Counted from the first letter of the stretch, positions 8,487 through 17,550 are shown. The stretch is DNA of 43,230 bases from Muribaculaceae bacterium (GCA_017620635.1 JAGAUV010000076.1:1-43230), one strand, 5' to 3'. Numbers and translations: made by a program. Notes: generated from the letters alone by a model not told the origin.

Positions 8487-9543
8487 ACAGCTTCAATATC
8501 TCTTTATAAAATTTGTCGTAGGCGAATTTGTCCGCCACTTTCTTCCGGGCTTCCGCGGCCATCTTCTCGCGCATGGCCTTGTCGCCGGCAAGCATGCTCA
8601 CTGCCCGACTTATGGCTCCGGCATCGCCCGGAGGCACCAGTATGCCGTCGGTGCCGTCGCTTATTATCTCGCGCGGTCCGCCATTGCCGGTGGCGACTAC
8701 AGGGACTCCCTGTTGCATGAACTCGACTACGGTAAGCCCGAAAGCCTCGCATGCTATTGTGGGTACGACGCCAATGTCGGCCGAGGCCATGAGAGGCGAC
8801 GGGTCGGCCATGTAGCCGTGCCATACTACGCGGTCGGTCACGCCTGCCGCCGAGGCGTAACGGCGCAGCGCTATCTCATAGTTTGCCTTGCCCGAACCGG
8901 CAACATGCAGCCTGACGCATGAGGGGAAGGATGGCACGGCCTCTATCAGTTTTTCTATGCCTTTTTCGGCGGCGAGCCGCCCGGCGTACACCACCCTCAC
9001 TTCGCCCTCGGGCTTGTCGAGAGGGCGAACGCCGCCTTTGTCGCTGACGGCGTTGTGTATCACGCAAAGCTTGTCGCGGTCTACAGTCGGCTTTGAGGCG
9101 AGGAATGCGTCGAGGGCTGTCTGCGACACGAATGCAATGGCGTCGATGTCGTGATAGAGTGCGGTGGAGGCGCTGTCGGTCTTTCCGGCTTTTACCAGAT
9201 GGCGTGTCGCCACAATGCGAGTCCCGGCCGGATTGCGCATCATCCGCCGCGCCCTCACGGCTGTACGTGCGTCCTTGAAGTTGTGCACGTGCACCACCAC
9301 AGGAGGGGTTATGCTGTCGAGCACTCTGGCAAGGCGCGATGCCGATATGAAGTCGAACACACCGCCGAGGGGCAGGTGTCCCGGTGTAAACCCGGCACGG
9401 ACGAAAGGCGCGTCGACCGCGTCGATGCCTCGCGTTATCACGGCCACGCTGTGGCCGTCGGCATCAAGATGCCGGCAGAGGTCGAGCACATACTGCTCGC
9501 CTCCGCCCCATACCTTGTTCGACACCAGGTGTATGATGTTCAT
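8473..9543 (-). CDS. Family-4 (GT-B) glycosyltransferase
   Basis: The 356-residue protein starts with HLVSNKVWGGGEQYVLDL, the acceptor-side glycine-rich loop of GT4 enzymes. The second Rossmann domain carries VVYAGRLAAEKGIEKLIEA and LHVAGSGK, and the EX7E donor motif lies in TIACEAFGLTVVEFMQQG. It is full length for the family. Given neighbours for a Kdo-type kinase and a WaaE-like GT2, it probably adds a sugar to the LPS core oligosaccharide in the cytoplasm; specificity is unknown. The gene begins 19 bases after the stop of the dehydrogenase gene and overlaps the kinase gene, so it belongs to the same transcript. Confidence 0.85.
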   Translation of the reverse strand: MNIIHLVSNKVWGGGEQYVLDLCRHLDADGHSVAVITRGIDAVDAPFVRAGFTPGHLPLGGVFDFISASRLARVLDSITPPVVVHVHNFKDARTAVRARRMMRNPAGTRIVATRHLVKAGKTDSASTALYHDIDAIAFVSQTALDAFLASKPTVDRDKLCVIHNAVSDKGGVRPLDKPEGEVRVVYAGRLAAEKGIEKLIEAVPSFPSCVRLHVAGSGKANYEIALRRYASAAGVTDRVVWHGYMADPSPLMASADIGVVPTIACEAFGLTVVEFMQQGVPVVATGNGGPREIISDGTDGILVPPGDAGAISRAVSMLAGDKAMREKMAAEARKKVADKFAYDKFYKEILKLYDCH

Positions 9544-9562
9544 CTATGATACCGGCGATACC

Positions 9563-10759
9563 TTACAGTTCCAGGTCCTGATTTACGATCTCATGCCAGG
9601 GCAGACCGTTGGCGGCGATGGCTTCGAGGAAGGGATCGGGATCGAACTCTTCTACGTTGTGCACGCCCGGCTTGACCCATTTGCCGGTAAGGAACATCAT
9701 GGCGCCGCACATTGCCGGCACGCCGGTGGTGTAGCTCACTGCCTGCATGCCTGTCTCGCGGTATGCTTCCTCATGGCTGCAGTTGTTGTAGATGTAGTAG
9801 GTAAGGGGCTTGCCCTCTTTGTCCTTGCCTGATATGCGGCAGCCGATGGATGTCTCGCCGTGGTAGTTCTCGCCGAGGTCCTGGGGATTTGGAAGCACGG
9901 CCTTGAGGAACTGCAGGGGCACGATCTTGGTGCCGTTGTAGTCGATTTCGTCTATACGGGCCATGCCTATGTCCTGTATCACGCGGAGGTGTGTCAGATA
10001 TTCCTGTCCGAATGTCATCCAGAAGCGTGCGCGCTTGATGGTGGGATAGTTGAGGACAAGCGATTCGAGTTCCTCGTGGTAGAGGAGGTATGAGTCGCGC
10101 GGACCGATGTTTGGATATGTCAGCGCCTTGTGAATCTCAAGCGGCTTTGTCGTTATCCATTTGCCGTCTTCGTAGTAGCGGCCGTTCTGAGTGATCTCGC
10201 GTATGTTGATTTCGGGGTTGAAGTTGGTGGCGAAAGCCTTGCCGTGGTTGCCGGCGTTGCAGTCTACAATGTCGAGATATTCCATCTCAGAGAACCAGTG
10301 CTTGGCTGCATAAGCTGTAAACACGCCCGACACGCCCGGGTCGAATCCGCAGCCGAGTATGGCTGTGAGGCCGGCTTTCTCGAAACGTTCGCGGTAGGCC
10401 CACTGCCATGAGTACTCGAAGTGAGCCACGTCCTTGGGCTCATAGTTGGCTGTGTCGAGATAGTTGACGCCACATTTCAGGCAGGCCTCCATGATGGCGA
10501 GGTCCTGGTACGGCAGGGCCACGTTGATTACCATATCGGGTTTATGGCGCTCGAAAAGTGCCACGATCTCGTCGACATTGTCGGCATCTACCCTGTCGGT
10601 AGTGATGTTGGGAGCACCAATGGTCTTGGCGAGCGCATCGCATTTGCTCTGTGTGCGCGACGCAAGTACGATTTCAGTAAAAACTTCGGGATGTTTGGCG
10701 CATTTGTGGGCTACAACGGAGCCGACACCTCCAACGCCGATGATAATGACTTTTGACAT
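9563..10759 (-). CDS. Carboxynorspermidine/carboxyspermidine dehydrogenase-like enzyme (saccharopine dehydrogenase family)
   Basis: The 398-residue protein opens with the NAD(P)-binding Rossmann motif IIIGVGGVGSVVAHKCA. Characteristic stretches are VINVALPYQDLAIMEACL, NYLDTANYEP and LGCGFDPGVSGVFTAYA, as in the saccharopine-dehydrogenase-like family. Members of this length and pattern in Bacteroidetes reduce the Schiff base of aspartate semialdehyde with putrescine or diaminopropane to the carboxy-polyamine, the first step of the alternative spermidine route. The partner decarboxylase is not in this window. It sits 3-5 bases after the flippase-like gene. Its place in an otherwise LPS-related operon is odd and may only reflect co-transcription. 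A true lysine-pathway saccharopine enzyme is less likely. Confidence 0.85.
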   Translation of the reverse strand: MSKVIIIGVGGVGSVVAHKCAKHPEVFTEIVLASRTQSKCDALAKTIGAPNITTDRVDADNVDEIVALFERHKPDMVINVALPYQDLAIMEACLKCGVNYLDTANYEPKDVAHFEYSWQWAYRERFEKAGLTAILGCGFDPGVSGVFTAYAAKHWFSEMEYLDIVDCNAGNHGKAFATNFNPEINIREITQNGRYYEDGKWITTKPLEIHKALTYPNIGPRDSYLLYHEELESLVLNYPTIKRARFWMTFGQEYLTHLRVIQDIGMARIDEIDYNGTKIVPLQFLKAVLPNPQDLGENYHGETSIGCRISGKDKEGKPLTYYIYNNCSHEEAYRETGMQAVSYTTGVPAMCGAMMFLTGKWVKPGVHNVEEFDPDPFLEAIAANGLPWHEIVNQDLEL

Positions 10760-10764
10760 TTCTG

Positions 10765-11781
10765 TTATTTGTTTTTTTTCTTATCGAGAGCAATAGCGGC
10801 AAATGTGAATATGCCGAGCGCAATAGTAAGCAGTGTGGTGGTGCCGAGCGACAGGTTGGCGAAGGCGCCTGCCTGCTCTATGGGCAGACCGTATATGCCC
10901 AGGGCGAACATTACGGCCCATTGCCATGGCCCTATGCCGCCGTTCGACGGTACGCCCATCGATATGCTGCCGAGGACGAAAGTGACAAGAGCCACCTGCA
11001 GGCCATAGTCGCTGAGGAGCTGTGCCGTGAAGGGGAAAGCATAGAAGCTGACATAGAGTTGCATGAAGTAGCACATCCATATGGCGAGAGTGAAGATGAG
11101 CCAGCGGCCTTTGCCCGGCATCTTTACGATGACCGCAAAGCCCTGCCACAGCTCCGTCATGGCCTTCTGCAGTTTAAGTATGAATCTGTTGGATGTGCGT
11201 ATCTTGAGCAGGACTATCAGCGCAGCCACAAAAACCGCCACGGCCGTCCACAGCCAGGGGGATGTGAGCATACGTCCGATTGCGGCATAGCTGTCGCCGT
11301 TTTCGGCGAGGAAGCTCAGAATGGCTTTCGAGGCCACGGCAAAGGCTAAGAGCGTGATGAGGAGCACGGCGATGGTATCGGACAGACGGTCGGATATCAT
11401 GGAGCCGAAAACGGTGGTAAAGGGTGCATGCTGGCGCTGCGCTATATATCCGCTGCGCCACACTTCGCCCAGACGCGGAAAGACAAGATTGACCGCATAT
11501 GTACCGAAAATGCTGTAGATCAGTATTGCTGTCGGCGGCACTATGCCCAGCGCTTTCAGCTGTATCCCCCAGCGGTAGGCCCTGAATATCTGTGCGCCTA
11601 TCGCGAATACGAAACCGAAGGCGATCCATCTGAAATCGCACTGGTCGCGTATGATGGCCATCATCTGCCTGAAATCTATGCCGGTAAAGAGTAAATAGCA
11701 CAGACCCACGCTGATGACAAGCGGTATGCCAAATTTTATGATGTTACCGACGATAGAGCCGGAGCCTTTCTTTTCTGACAT
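10765..11781 (-). CDS. Lysylphosphatidylglycerol-synthase-type flippase-like integral membrane protein
   Basis: A 338-residue protein with about eight hydrophobic helices and family signatures FRAYRWGIQLKALG, NLVFPRLGEVWRSG and the re-entrant-loop-like SNGGIGPWQWAVMFALG. These match the UPF0104/lysylphosphatidylglycerol synthase transmembrane family, which includes lipid flippase domains but lacks the soluble aminoacyl-transferase part here. The true substrate is unknown. It is the first gene of the minus-strand operon that runs to the nucleoside kinase and has a good -7 box upstream. Confidence 0.8.
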   Translation of the reverse strand: MSEKKGSGSIVGNIIKFGIPLVISVGLCYLLFTGIDFRQMMAIIRDQCDFRWIAFGFVFAIGAQIFRAYRWGIQLKALGIVPPTAILIYSIFGTYAVNLVFPRLGEVWRSGYIAQRQHAPFTTVFGSMISDRLSDTIAVLLITLLAFAVASKAILSFLAENGDSYAAIGRMLTSPWLWTAVAVFVAALIVLLKIRTSNRFILKLQKAMTELWQGFAVIVKMPGKGRWLIFTLAIWMCYFMQLYVSFYAFPFTAQLLSDYGLQVALVTFVLGSISMGVPSNGGIGPWQWAVMFALGIYGLPIEQAGAFANLSLGTTTLLTIALGIFTFAAIALDKKKNK

Positions 11782-11805
11782 TATTGATATGTTTCGGTGC
11801 TATGT

Positions 11806-11814
11806 GCAAAGTTA
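11806..11814 (-). promoter_or_regulatory. Candidate -7 box of the LPS/polyamine operon
   Basis: Minus-strand TAACTTTGC matches TAnnTTTG and lies 25 bases upstream of the ATG at 11781. A T-rich tract sits where a -33 TTTG would be expected, but it is not an exact match. It would drive the six-gene run down to 5297. Confidence 0.55.
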
Positions 11815-11886
11815 ATCACATTTCGCCGAATTTAAAAATTTGTGGCTGTATGTGCTACGTTTTTTATCAAAAAGAAAGAAAACGTA

Positions 11887-12186
11887 TCAGCTGAGACCTA
11901 TTTTGAGCACTACCAGATAAGCGGCGACAACCACAAGCAGGACTGTTGAAGCGATTATAGCCGTAATGGCCAGTCGCTTCATAGCCAGCGACGAGCGGTG
12001 TGCGCCAATAAAGCCGACGATGATTCCGGCCGCAGCCACGGCCATGGCCGTGTAGCCGTTGAACCAGGCCAGCAGGACCCATGCGACAAGTGCGAGAAGG
12101 ACGGCGATCCATACCCATGCGTGCCGATGCGGCAGACCCGGCTTCACTTCCTCTTTTTGTATATCTTTTTTCTCTATATCAGGCAT
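11887..12186 (-). CDS. Small membrane protein of unknown function
   Basis: The 99-residue product has a charged N-terminus (MPDIEKKDIQKEEVKPG) and three hydrophobic segments (about residues 24-42, 45-62, 71-95). These include a Gly/Ala-rich helix (MAVAAAGIIVGFIGAH). I do not recognise the family; similar short proteins are common as hypothetical membrane proteins in Bacteroidales. It has its own -7 box upstream and is separated by 105 bases from the next operon, so it is probably a single-gene unit. Confidence 0.65.
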   Translation of the reverse strand: MPDIEKKDIQKEEVKPGLPHRHAWVWIAVLLALVAWVLLAWFNGYTAMAVAAAGIIVGFIGAHRSSLAMKRLAITAIIASTVLLVVVAAYLVVLKIGLS

Positions 12187-12219
12187 ATCGTATTATTCTT
12201 GTTTACACATTAATCCAAG

Positions 12220-12228
12220 GCAAAGATA
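12220..12228 (-). promoter_or_regulatory. Candidate -7 box of the small membrane protein gene
   Basis: Minus-strand TATCTTTGC, an exact TAnnTTTG match, sits 34 bases upstream of the ATG at 12186. No clear -33 TTTG is present at the usual spacing. Confidence 0.5.
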
Positions 12229-12279
12229 GTAAAAATATCGTTGCCGTGTATAAATAATACAATTATTGTGAAAAAAAGT

Positions 12280-14352
12280 TTATTTAGAGGGCGTATGATA
12301 TGTTCCGGAATATGTTGTAACAGCTGTGCCGGTCATCATGATGTGTCCCTGAGGCGACATGTCAATCTCGAGGTTACCGCCTACAAGCTGCACTGTGATA
12401 GGCCATTGAGTCCTTCCGGTAGCCACGGCTGCCACAGCGGCGGCACAAGCGCCGGTGCCGCAGGCCATTGTCTCGCCTGCTCCGCGTTCCCATGCGCGCA
12501 TCGACAGAGTGTGCAGGTCGTTTACCCTCACAAACTGTATGTTGGCTTTCTCGGGCCATATGGGGTGTACCTCGAGCTCGGGTCCGACGGTGGTAACGAT
12601 GTCATTGTCGAAATTATCGACAAACACTATGCCGTGAGGATTGCCGACCGATATGGCGGTAACATTGAAAGATCTGCCGTCTTTGAGAGTGACGGGGCTG
12701 TCGAACATGCGGTCGCCGTCGAAGAGGACAGGTATTGCTTCCGGTCTGAATACGGGAGCGCCCATGTCGACGGTCACTGTGTCGGCGAGCCCGTCGATGC
12801 CGGTGTGTATGTCGACGGTCTTGATGCCGCTGAGGGTATCGATAGTGAGGTGTGTGCTCTCGCTTATCTTGTTGTCGTACAAGTATTTTGCGATGCAACG
12901 TATACCGTTGCCGCACATCTGTGCCTCCGTGCCGTCGCTGTTGAAGATGCGCATGCGGTAGTCGGCCTTGTCGCTTGGCTCGATGATGAGGATGCCGTCG
13001 GTACCCATGCCGGTGTGTCGACGGCCGGCCTCGATGGCGAGCTCCGACAGGTTGTCGAGCGAACGCTTCAGGCAGTCGATGAAAATGAAGTCGTTGCCGA
13101 GTCCCTGCATTTTGACAAATGGTATTTTGTCGAATTTGCATTCCGATGCCGGCGGTGTGTTTTCGTTGAGCGAATTTACGGCATAGGCCAGATGGCTGAG
13201 GCCTTCATCGAGTATGGCGCGTGGTACGCCGATATTCATGCGCATGAAGCCTGTGCCTTCGTTGCCGAATGTACTGCCCTCGCTGAGAGCGAGATGCCCA
13301 CGCTCCACGATGAGTTTGACAAGGTCCTCGCGACTCAGTCCCAGCCCGTTGAAATCGAGCCAGACAGTAAATGAAGCTTCAGGTTTATAGAGCTTGATCT
13401 GCGGCAGGTTCTTGTTGAAGAAGTCTACCGCATGCTCCACATTGGCCTGCAGATATTCTAGAGCCTGGTCGAGCCATTTCTCGCCGTGCTCGTAAGCAGC
13501 CTGTGTGGCAACCATCGCCGCGATAGGAGGAGCGTTAAATTCGCTCGCCGACAGCCAGTTGAAGAAAGGCGTACGTATTTTTTCGGATTTTACGACACAC
13601 CATGCGCTCACGATGCCGGGGATGTTGAATGTCTTTGACGGAGCGCCGAGAGTGATTGTAATCTCCTCGGCCTGAGGCGATACCGAGGCTGTCGGTATGT
13701 GGCTTCGGCCGTCGAGCATCATGTCGCCGTATATCTCGTCGGACACCAGTACCACGCCGTTGTCGTGGCATATCGACACTACTCGTCGCAGTGTGTCGGC
13801 ATCCCACTGCAGACCGATGGGGTTGTGTGGGTTGCAGAGAATCATCATAGCCGGACGCTCGCGTCCGATCACTTCCTCAAGGCCCTTGAAGTCCATTACA
13901 TAGCGTCCCGAATCGTCTCTTATGAGAGGATTGTTGGCTACTATGCGTCCGTTGCCCTCAATTACCGAGTGGAAGGAATGATAGACCGGCGGCTGTATGA
14001 GCACAGCATCGCCCGGACGAGTGAAATAATTGATACACAAGCTCAAGCCTTTTTTAAGGCCGGGCATGAACGTTATTTCATCGTTGTTCACAGACCATGC
14101 GTGGCGTCGTTTCAGCCAGTCGGTAATGCTGCTCCAGAATTCATCGGGAGGCGTCGTATATCCTAAAACAGTGTGGTTGAGGCGGCTACGCAGGGCCTCA
14201 ATGATAGCCGGACATGCCTGAAAGTCCATATCCGCAATCCAGAAGGGGAGAAGATCGTGACGTCCGAATTTGGCGTCCATCTCCTCGAATTTGGTGGCAC
14301 ATGTATCGTGTCGGTCGACCACACAGTCGAAATTGTACTTTTCTTCGCTCAT
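12280..14352 (-). CDS. dapF: Fusion of a MalY/PatB-type PLP aminotransferase/C-S lyase with diaminopimelate epimerase
   Basis: One 690-residue frame with two complete enzymes. Residues ~1-390 are a fold-type-I PLP enzyme of the MalY/PatB group (LPFWIADMDF, CNPHNPIGLQW, SDEIYGDM). The cofactor lysine is in GAPSKTFNIPG at about residue 234. After a short linker, residues ~408-690 are DapF: FVKMQGLGNDFIFID, the first catalytic Cys in MCGNGIRC and the second in ACGTGACAAA. DapF interconverts LL- and meso-diaminopimelate for peptidoglycan and lysine. The lyase/aminotransferase half could cleave cystathionine or act on another amino acid; its partner role in the DAP pathway is inferred. All key residues are visible in both halves, so both are probably active in the cytoplasm. 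Bacteroidales often pair dapF with dapL, an LL-DAP aminotransferase of a different subgroup. Confidence 0.88.
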   Translation of the reverse strand: MSEEKYNFDCVVDRHDTCATKFEEMDAKFGRHDLLPFWIADMDFQACPAIIEALRSRLNHTVLGYTTPPDEFWSSITDWLKRRHAWSVNNDEITFMPGLKKGLSLCINYFTRPGDAVLIQPPVYHSFHSVIEGNGRIVANNPLIRDDSGRYVMDFKGLEEVIGRERPAMMILCNPHNPIGLQWDADTLRRVVSICHDNGVVLVSDEIYGDMMLDGRSHIPTASVSPQAEEITITLGAPSKTFNIPGIVSAWCVVKSEKIRTPFFNWLSASEFNAPPIAAMVATQAAYEHGEKWLDQALEYLQANVEHAVDFFNKNLPQIKLYKPEASFTVWLDFNGLGLSREDLVKLIVERGHLALSEGSTFGNEGTGFMRMNIGVPRAILDEGLSHLAYAVNSLNENTPPASECKFDKIPFVKMQGLGNDFIFIDCLKRSLDNLSELAIEAGRRHTGMGTDGILIIEPSDKADYRMRIFNSDGTEAQMCGNGIRCIAKYLYDNKISESTHLTIDTLSGIKTVDIHTGIDGLADTVTVDMGAPVFRPEAIPVLFDGDRMFDSPVTLKDGRSFNVTAISVGNPHGIVFVDNFDNDIVTTVGPELEVHPIWPEKANIQFVRVNDLHTLSMRAWERGAGETMACGTGACAAAVAAVATGRTQWPITVQLVGGNLEIDMSPQGHIMMTGTAVTTYSGTYHTPSK

Positions 14353-14359
14353 AACAATG

Positions 14360-14367
14360 CAAAGTTA
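14360..14367 (-). promoter_or_regulatory. Candidate -7 box of the lyase-DapF fusion gene
   Basis: Minus-strand TAACTTTG (followed by C) lies just upstream of the ATG at 14352, leaving an extremely short leader. A TTTG occurs further upstream but at about 26 bases, longer than usual spacing. Confidence 0.45.
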
Positions 14368-14401
14368 CAAAATTTTATCGCATGTCTGTTCCACAAAAAT
14401 C

Positions 14402-14896
14402 CTAAAATTTGACTTCGAAGTCTTGCCTCGGAAGATGATTCAAGGCTACGGCGACAGCCATAGAGCCGCCGTTGGCGAAAGTCATGCCGTGTGTCATGGC
14501 ATTCTTGTATGCCGTCCAGGCGTGCAGATGACGATAGTTTAACACTATCACATGCCTGTCGGGATATCTGTCGAGTTCAAAATCCTCGTTTGAGATGGCA
14601 TCGACGATGATCAGGTCGGCCTTCGAGGGATCGGAGATGCAAGCGTCGGGCACGGCTTCCCGCACGGCACGACTATACTCCCCTGTGCCTACGAGAGCCA
14701 CAGACTCCGGCCGCAATGACAATATGACGCGGAAAACCGTGCGGTACTCATCGTTGCCCGGCATGCGCAGATAGGCATAGTAGCCCATCTCCTGCCTGAG
14801 AACCTCGGTTATAAACCTGTAGGCGAAAGGAGAGTGTATGCCGAAGCCTTTGCCGTGGCGCCAGCGCATTAATATATTCGGCAGAGTCAGAGACAT
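14402..14896 (-). CDS. Short methyltransferase-like protein, probably degenerate
   Basis: I place the start at the ATG at 14896, one base after the stop of the YfhO gene; an upstream ATG at 14947 would overlap that gene by 50 bases. The 164-residue product begins like a group of Bacteroidetes class I SAM-dependent methyltransferases (KGFGIHSPFAYRFITEVL) and ends like them (LPRQDFEVKF). It is shorter than these usually are. The central part is weak: SVALVGTGEYSRAV stands where the SAM-binding glycine motif should be. The catalytic function is therefore doubtful. It appears translationally coupled to YfhO. Confidence 0.6.
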   Translation of the reverse strand: MSLTLPNILMRWRHGKGFGIHSPFAYRFITEVLRQEMGYYAYLRMPGNDEYRTVFRVILSLRPESVALVGTGEYSRAVREAVPDACISDPSKADLIIVDAISNEDFELDRYPDRHVIVLNYRHLHAWTAYKNAMTHGMTFANGGSMAVAVALNHLPRQDFEVKF

Positions 14897-14897
14897 G

Positions 14898-17534
14898 TCA
14901 GAATAGGCGTTCGCGGCGGCATGCAAAGAATATGCCGGCCAGAACAAGCATGTAGATTAAAGTGACGCAGGCGTAAGCGATAGCGCCTGAGGTCTTTATC
15001 GAAGCCGGTTCGAATGTCATGGTCACAGTGTGGCTGCCGGCCGGCAGGCTTATAGCGCGCAGGAGGTAGTTGACACGGGCGATTGGCACTTCGTTGCCGT
15101 CGATTTCGGCTTTCCAGCCCCATGGGAAGTAGACTTCGGAGAAGACTCCTATGCCGCCATTGAGAGTCGACGCATGATAAGTGATGCGGTTTGGGGTGTA
15201 GGAGCTCAGATATATTGTGTCGCCCGGCGCCATGGAAGGAGCTTCAGGCAAAGCCTCGCGGAAACGGCTGTCGGCCACGGCCTGATGATGCAGATCGATA
15301 GATACACCGTCGAGCGCGGCCATCTCCTGATCGGCGTTGTCGACCCATTTGATATCATCGACAAGCCAGGCGTTGCCGAGGGCGTTGTCATTGACTATCA
15401 GAGGATTTGCCGGGTCGGCAGTAATGACATATTTTGCGTTGAGCATGTCGGCCACGCTGTATCCGGCTTTCAGTCGCGGACCGATGTCGCCTGTCTGTGG
15501 ATCGTCGAGAATGCTGTCGCCTGCATACCATGCGCCAACACTTACCACGGGGGCGAGACGGCGCTGTATGATGTCTTCGTAGCGCTTCAGCTTGGCCGCA
15601 TGATAGCCGCCGAGTGTCTTGTGGAAGTATGACCTGTCGGCGTTGTAGAAACCGGGGATGTCGAGCACGCGATAGTGCTGACAAGTGTCGGCGAGAATCT
15701 TGAGGTCGATAGCGTCGGGCGTGAACACAATCTGCCCGTTCTCGCTGTCGGCCGGCCCGAATGAGCTGTGACTGACATAGCGCTTGTCGACGGTGTACAT
15801 ATCGCCGAATATGAGCACGCCGATGAAAGCCACGGCGTAGCCCGGTTTCAATGAGCCTTTGACGAAAAGCATCAGAGCGCCTGCCGCCGCGAGAAGGAGC
15901 AGCAATGAGCGCAGGGCATCGTTGCGTACCATGCTTTTGCGCAGCGAGCTTATGGCCTCGCTGTTTGCCGGATTAGACAGGGAGTACATGTAGATGTACT
16001 GCGATATCTGCTCGTCGCTCGCGCCCTGTTTCTTGCCCATGTCGTAGAGCTGGTTCTGTATCTGCTCGGCAGTGGCGCGGTCTTTTTCGGTTATTGTGTC
16101 GCCGAAAGCACCGGGAGCGAGCAAGGCGAGGGCACAGACAGCTACAGGCAGTCCGAAGCCCACCGAGAGTCCCAGCCGGTAGCGGCTCCAGGCTTCGCGC
16201 CCGGCATCGATTATGCGCACCAGAGCGATGATAGCCATAAGCGGCATGGTAAATTCGGCGATGACGAGTATGCTTTCTACAGCCCTGAACTTATTGTAGA
16301 GAGGGAAGTTGTAGATCATCAGGTCGGTAATGGTCTCGGCATTCCGGCCCAGGGCGAGCACTACCGATACTATCGTAGCCGCGAGGAGAGCCCATTTCAG
16401 CGGTCCGCGTATTATAAAGCATCCTGCGAGGAAGAGGGCGAAGATGATAGCTCCGACATAGACGGGGCCGTTGGTACCTTCGGAGTCGTTGAAGTACTGG
16501 CTCATGTACTCGAGCAGGGGCGCCGTCTGTGTGTAATTTGCGGCGTCCTCGAGGTCGCTCAGGCTCATAGCCACCATCTTGCCGCCTTCGGGACGCGCCG
16601 ACGCACCGCCCTTTATGTTGGGCACGATAAGGCTGAACATCTCGCTGCGTCCGTAGCTCCAGCCTACGATCTGCTCCTTAGGCATACCGCCCGTAGGCCT
16701 TTCGGCGGTGTCGTTGTTGACCGATGCCTCCGGGGTAAGCTCCGACTGCGAGCGTTTGGTCTCTTTCGAGTATTCGTATGTGTTATAGAGCGAGGGGGCG
16801 TTGGCACCGATGGCAAGAGCTCCGGCAGCCAGCGCAAGGCCGCTTGCCACGAGCCACGAGCGCATTTTGTGGTGGCGTATGGCGTCGATCAGCCAGCATA
16901 TTACCATTATGGCCATCACGATGCCGAAGTAGTATGTCATCTGCGGATGGTTGGCGTTGAGCTGCAGCATTGCGAAGAGCGCCAGCATGGCAGTGCCGGT
17001 GATACGGTGTCCGCGGTAGAGCAATATCAATCCGGCAATTGTAGGCGGCACGTATGTGAGAGCGAGAAACTTCCATATGTGTCCGGCGCCTATGATGATG
17101 ATGAAGTAAGACGAAAGGCCCCAAGCGATCGCCCCGATCAGAGCGTAGTACCAACGCATGCGCAGGGAGAAGAGGAGTATGAGGAACCCGAACATCATCA
17201 TGAACAGCAGATTCGACGGAGCCGGCAGCCCGAGGCCATAGAGGGTGTTGATCCATGTGAAGAGGCTGTTCGAAGGGTACGACGGCGATATCTGGAAAGT
17301 GGGCATACCGCCGAAAAGCGAGTTTGTCCATAGCGCTTTCTCGCCGGTCTCGGCCTCGTAGACGGCACCCTCGTGGCCGTTAGCCGCGCCCTGCTGCATG
17401 TCGGGTTGCCGCAGGCTGTTGCCGTCGAAATTGTCGGGATAGAAGAAAGCGATAGATATGAGCGCCAGTATTGCCATAGACAGCACAAAGCCCCATACCT
17501 GCGGTTGTTTGAAGAAGTTCAGGAATTTCGTCAT
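14898..17534 (-). CDS. YfhO-family polytopic membrane protein
   Basis: The 878-residue protein has an N-terminal membrane anchor, then an extracellular loop with GGMPTFQISPSYPSN, many further hydrophobic helices up to about residue 600, and a large soluble C-terminal domain with a final helix. The loop motif and size match the bacterial YfhO family, thought to be GT-C-like glycosyltransferases acting outside the membrane; in Gram-positives YfhO is needed for lipoteichoic acid glycosylation. The Bacteroidetes role is unknown. It lies 70 bases downstream of the alkaline phosphatase gene with a hairpin in between. Confidence 0.8.
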   Translation of the reverse strand: MTKFLNFFKQPQVWGFVLSMAILALISIAFFYPDNFDGNSLRQPDMQQGAANGHEGAVYEAETGEKALWTNSLFGGMPTFQISPSYPSNSLFTWINTLYGLGLPAPSNLLFMMMFGFLILLFSLRMRWYYALIGAIAWGLSSYFIIIIGAGHIWKFLALTYVPPTIAGLILLYRGHRITGTAMLALFAMLQLNANHPQMTYYFGIVMAIMVICWLIDAIRHHKMRSWLVASGLALAAGALAIGANAPSLYNTYEYSKETKRSQSELTPEASVNNDTAERPTGGMPKEQIVGWSYGRSEMFSLIVPNIKGGASARPEGGKMVAMSLSDLEDAANYTQTAPLLEYMSQYFNDSEGTNGPVYVGAIIFALFLAGCFIIRGPLKWALLAATIVSVVLALGRNAETITDLMIYNFPLYNKFRAVESILVIAEFTMPLMAIIALVRIIDAGREAWSRYRLGLSVGFGLPVAVCALALLAPGAFGDTITEKDRATAEQIQNQLYDMGKKQGASDEQISQYIYMYSLSNPANSEAISSLRKSMVRNDALRSLLLLLAAAGALMLFVKGSLKPGYAVAFIGVLIFGDMYTVDKRYVSHSSFGPADSENGQIVFTPDAIDLKILADTCQHYRVLDIPGFYNADRSYFHKTLGGYHAAKLKRYEDIIQRRLAPVVSVGAWYAGDSILDDPQTGDIGPRLKAGYSVADMLNAKYVITADPANPLIVNDNALGNAWLVDDIKWVDNADQEMAALDGVSIDLHHQAVADSRFREALPEAPSMAPGDTIYLSSYTPNRITYHASTLNGGIGVFSEVYFPWGWKAEIDGNEVPIARVNYLLRAISLPAGSHTVTMTFEPASIKTSGAIAYACVTLIYMLVLAGIFFACRRERLF

Positions 17535-17550
17535 TGCTTATCATATTAGT

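Noticed and set aside
12241-13374. Long plus-strand open frame opposite the DapF half of the fusion
   Set aside because: Antisense to intact DapF motifs and lacks any domain signature.
14897-14947. Longer start (ATG at 14947) for the methyltransferase-like gene
   Set aside because: It would overlap the YfhO gene by 50 bases, and the added residues are not conserved in style; the ATG at 14896 fits the coupled arrangement.
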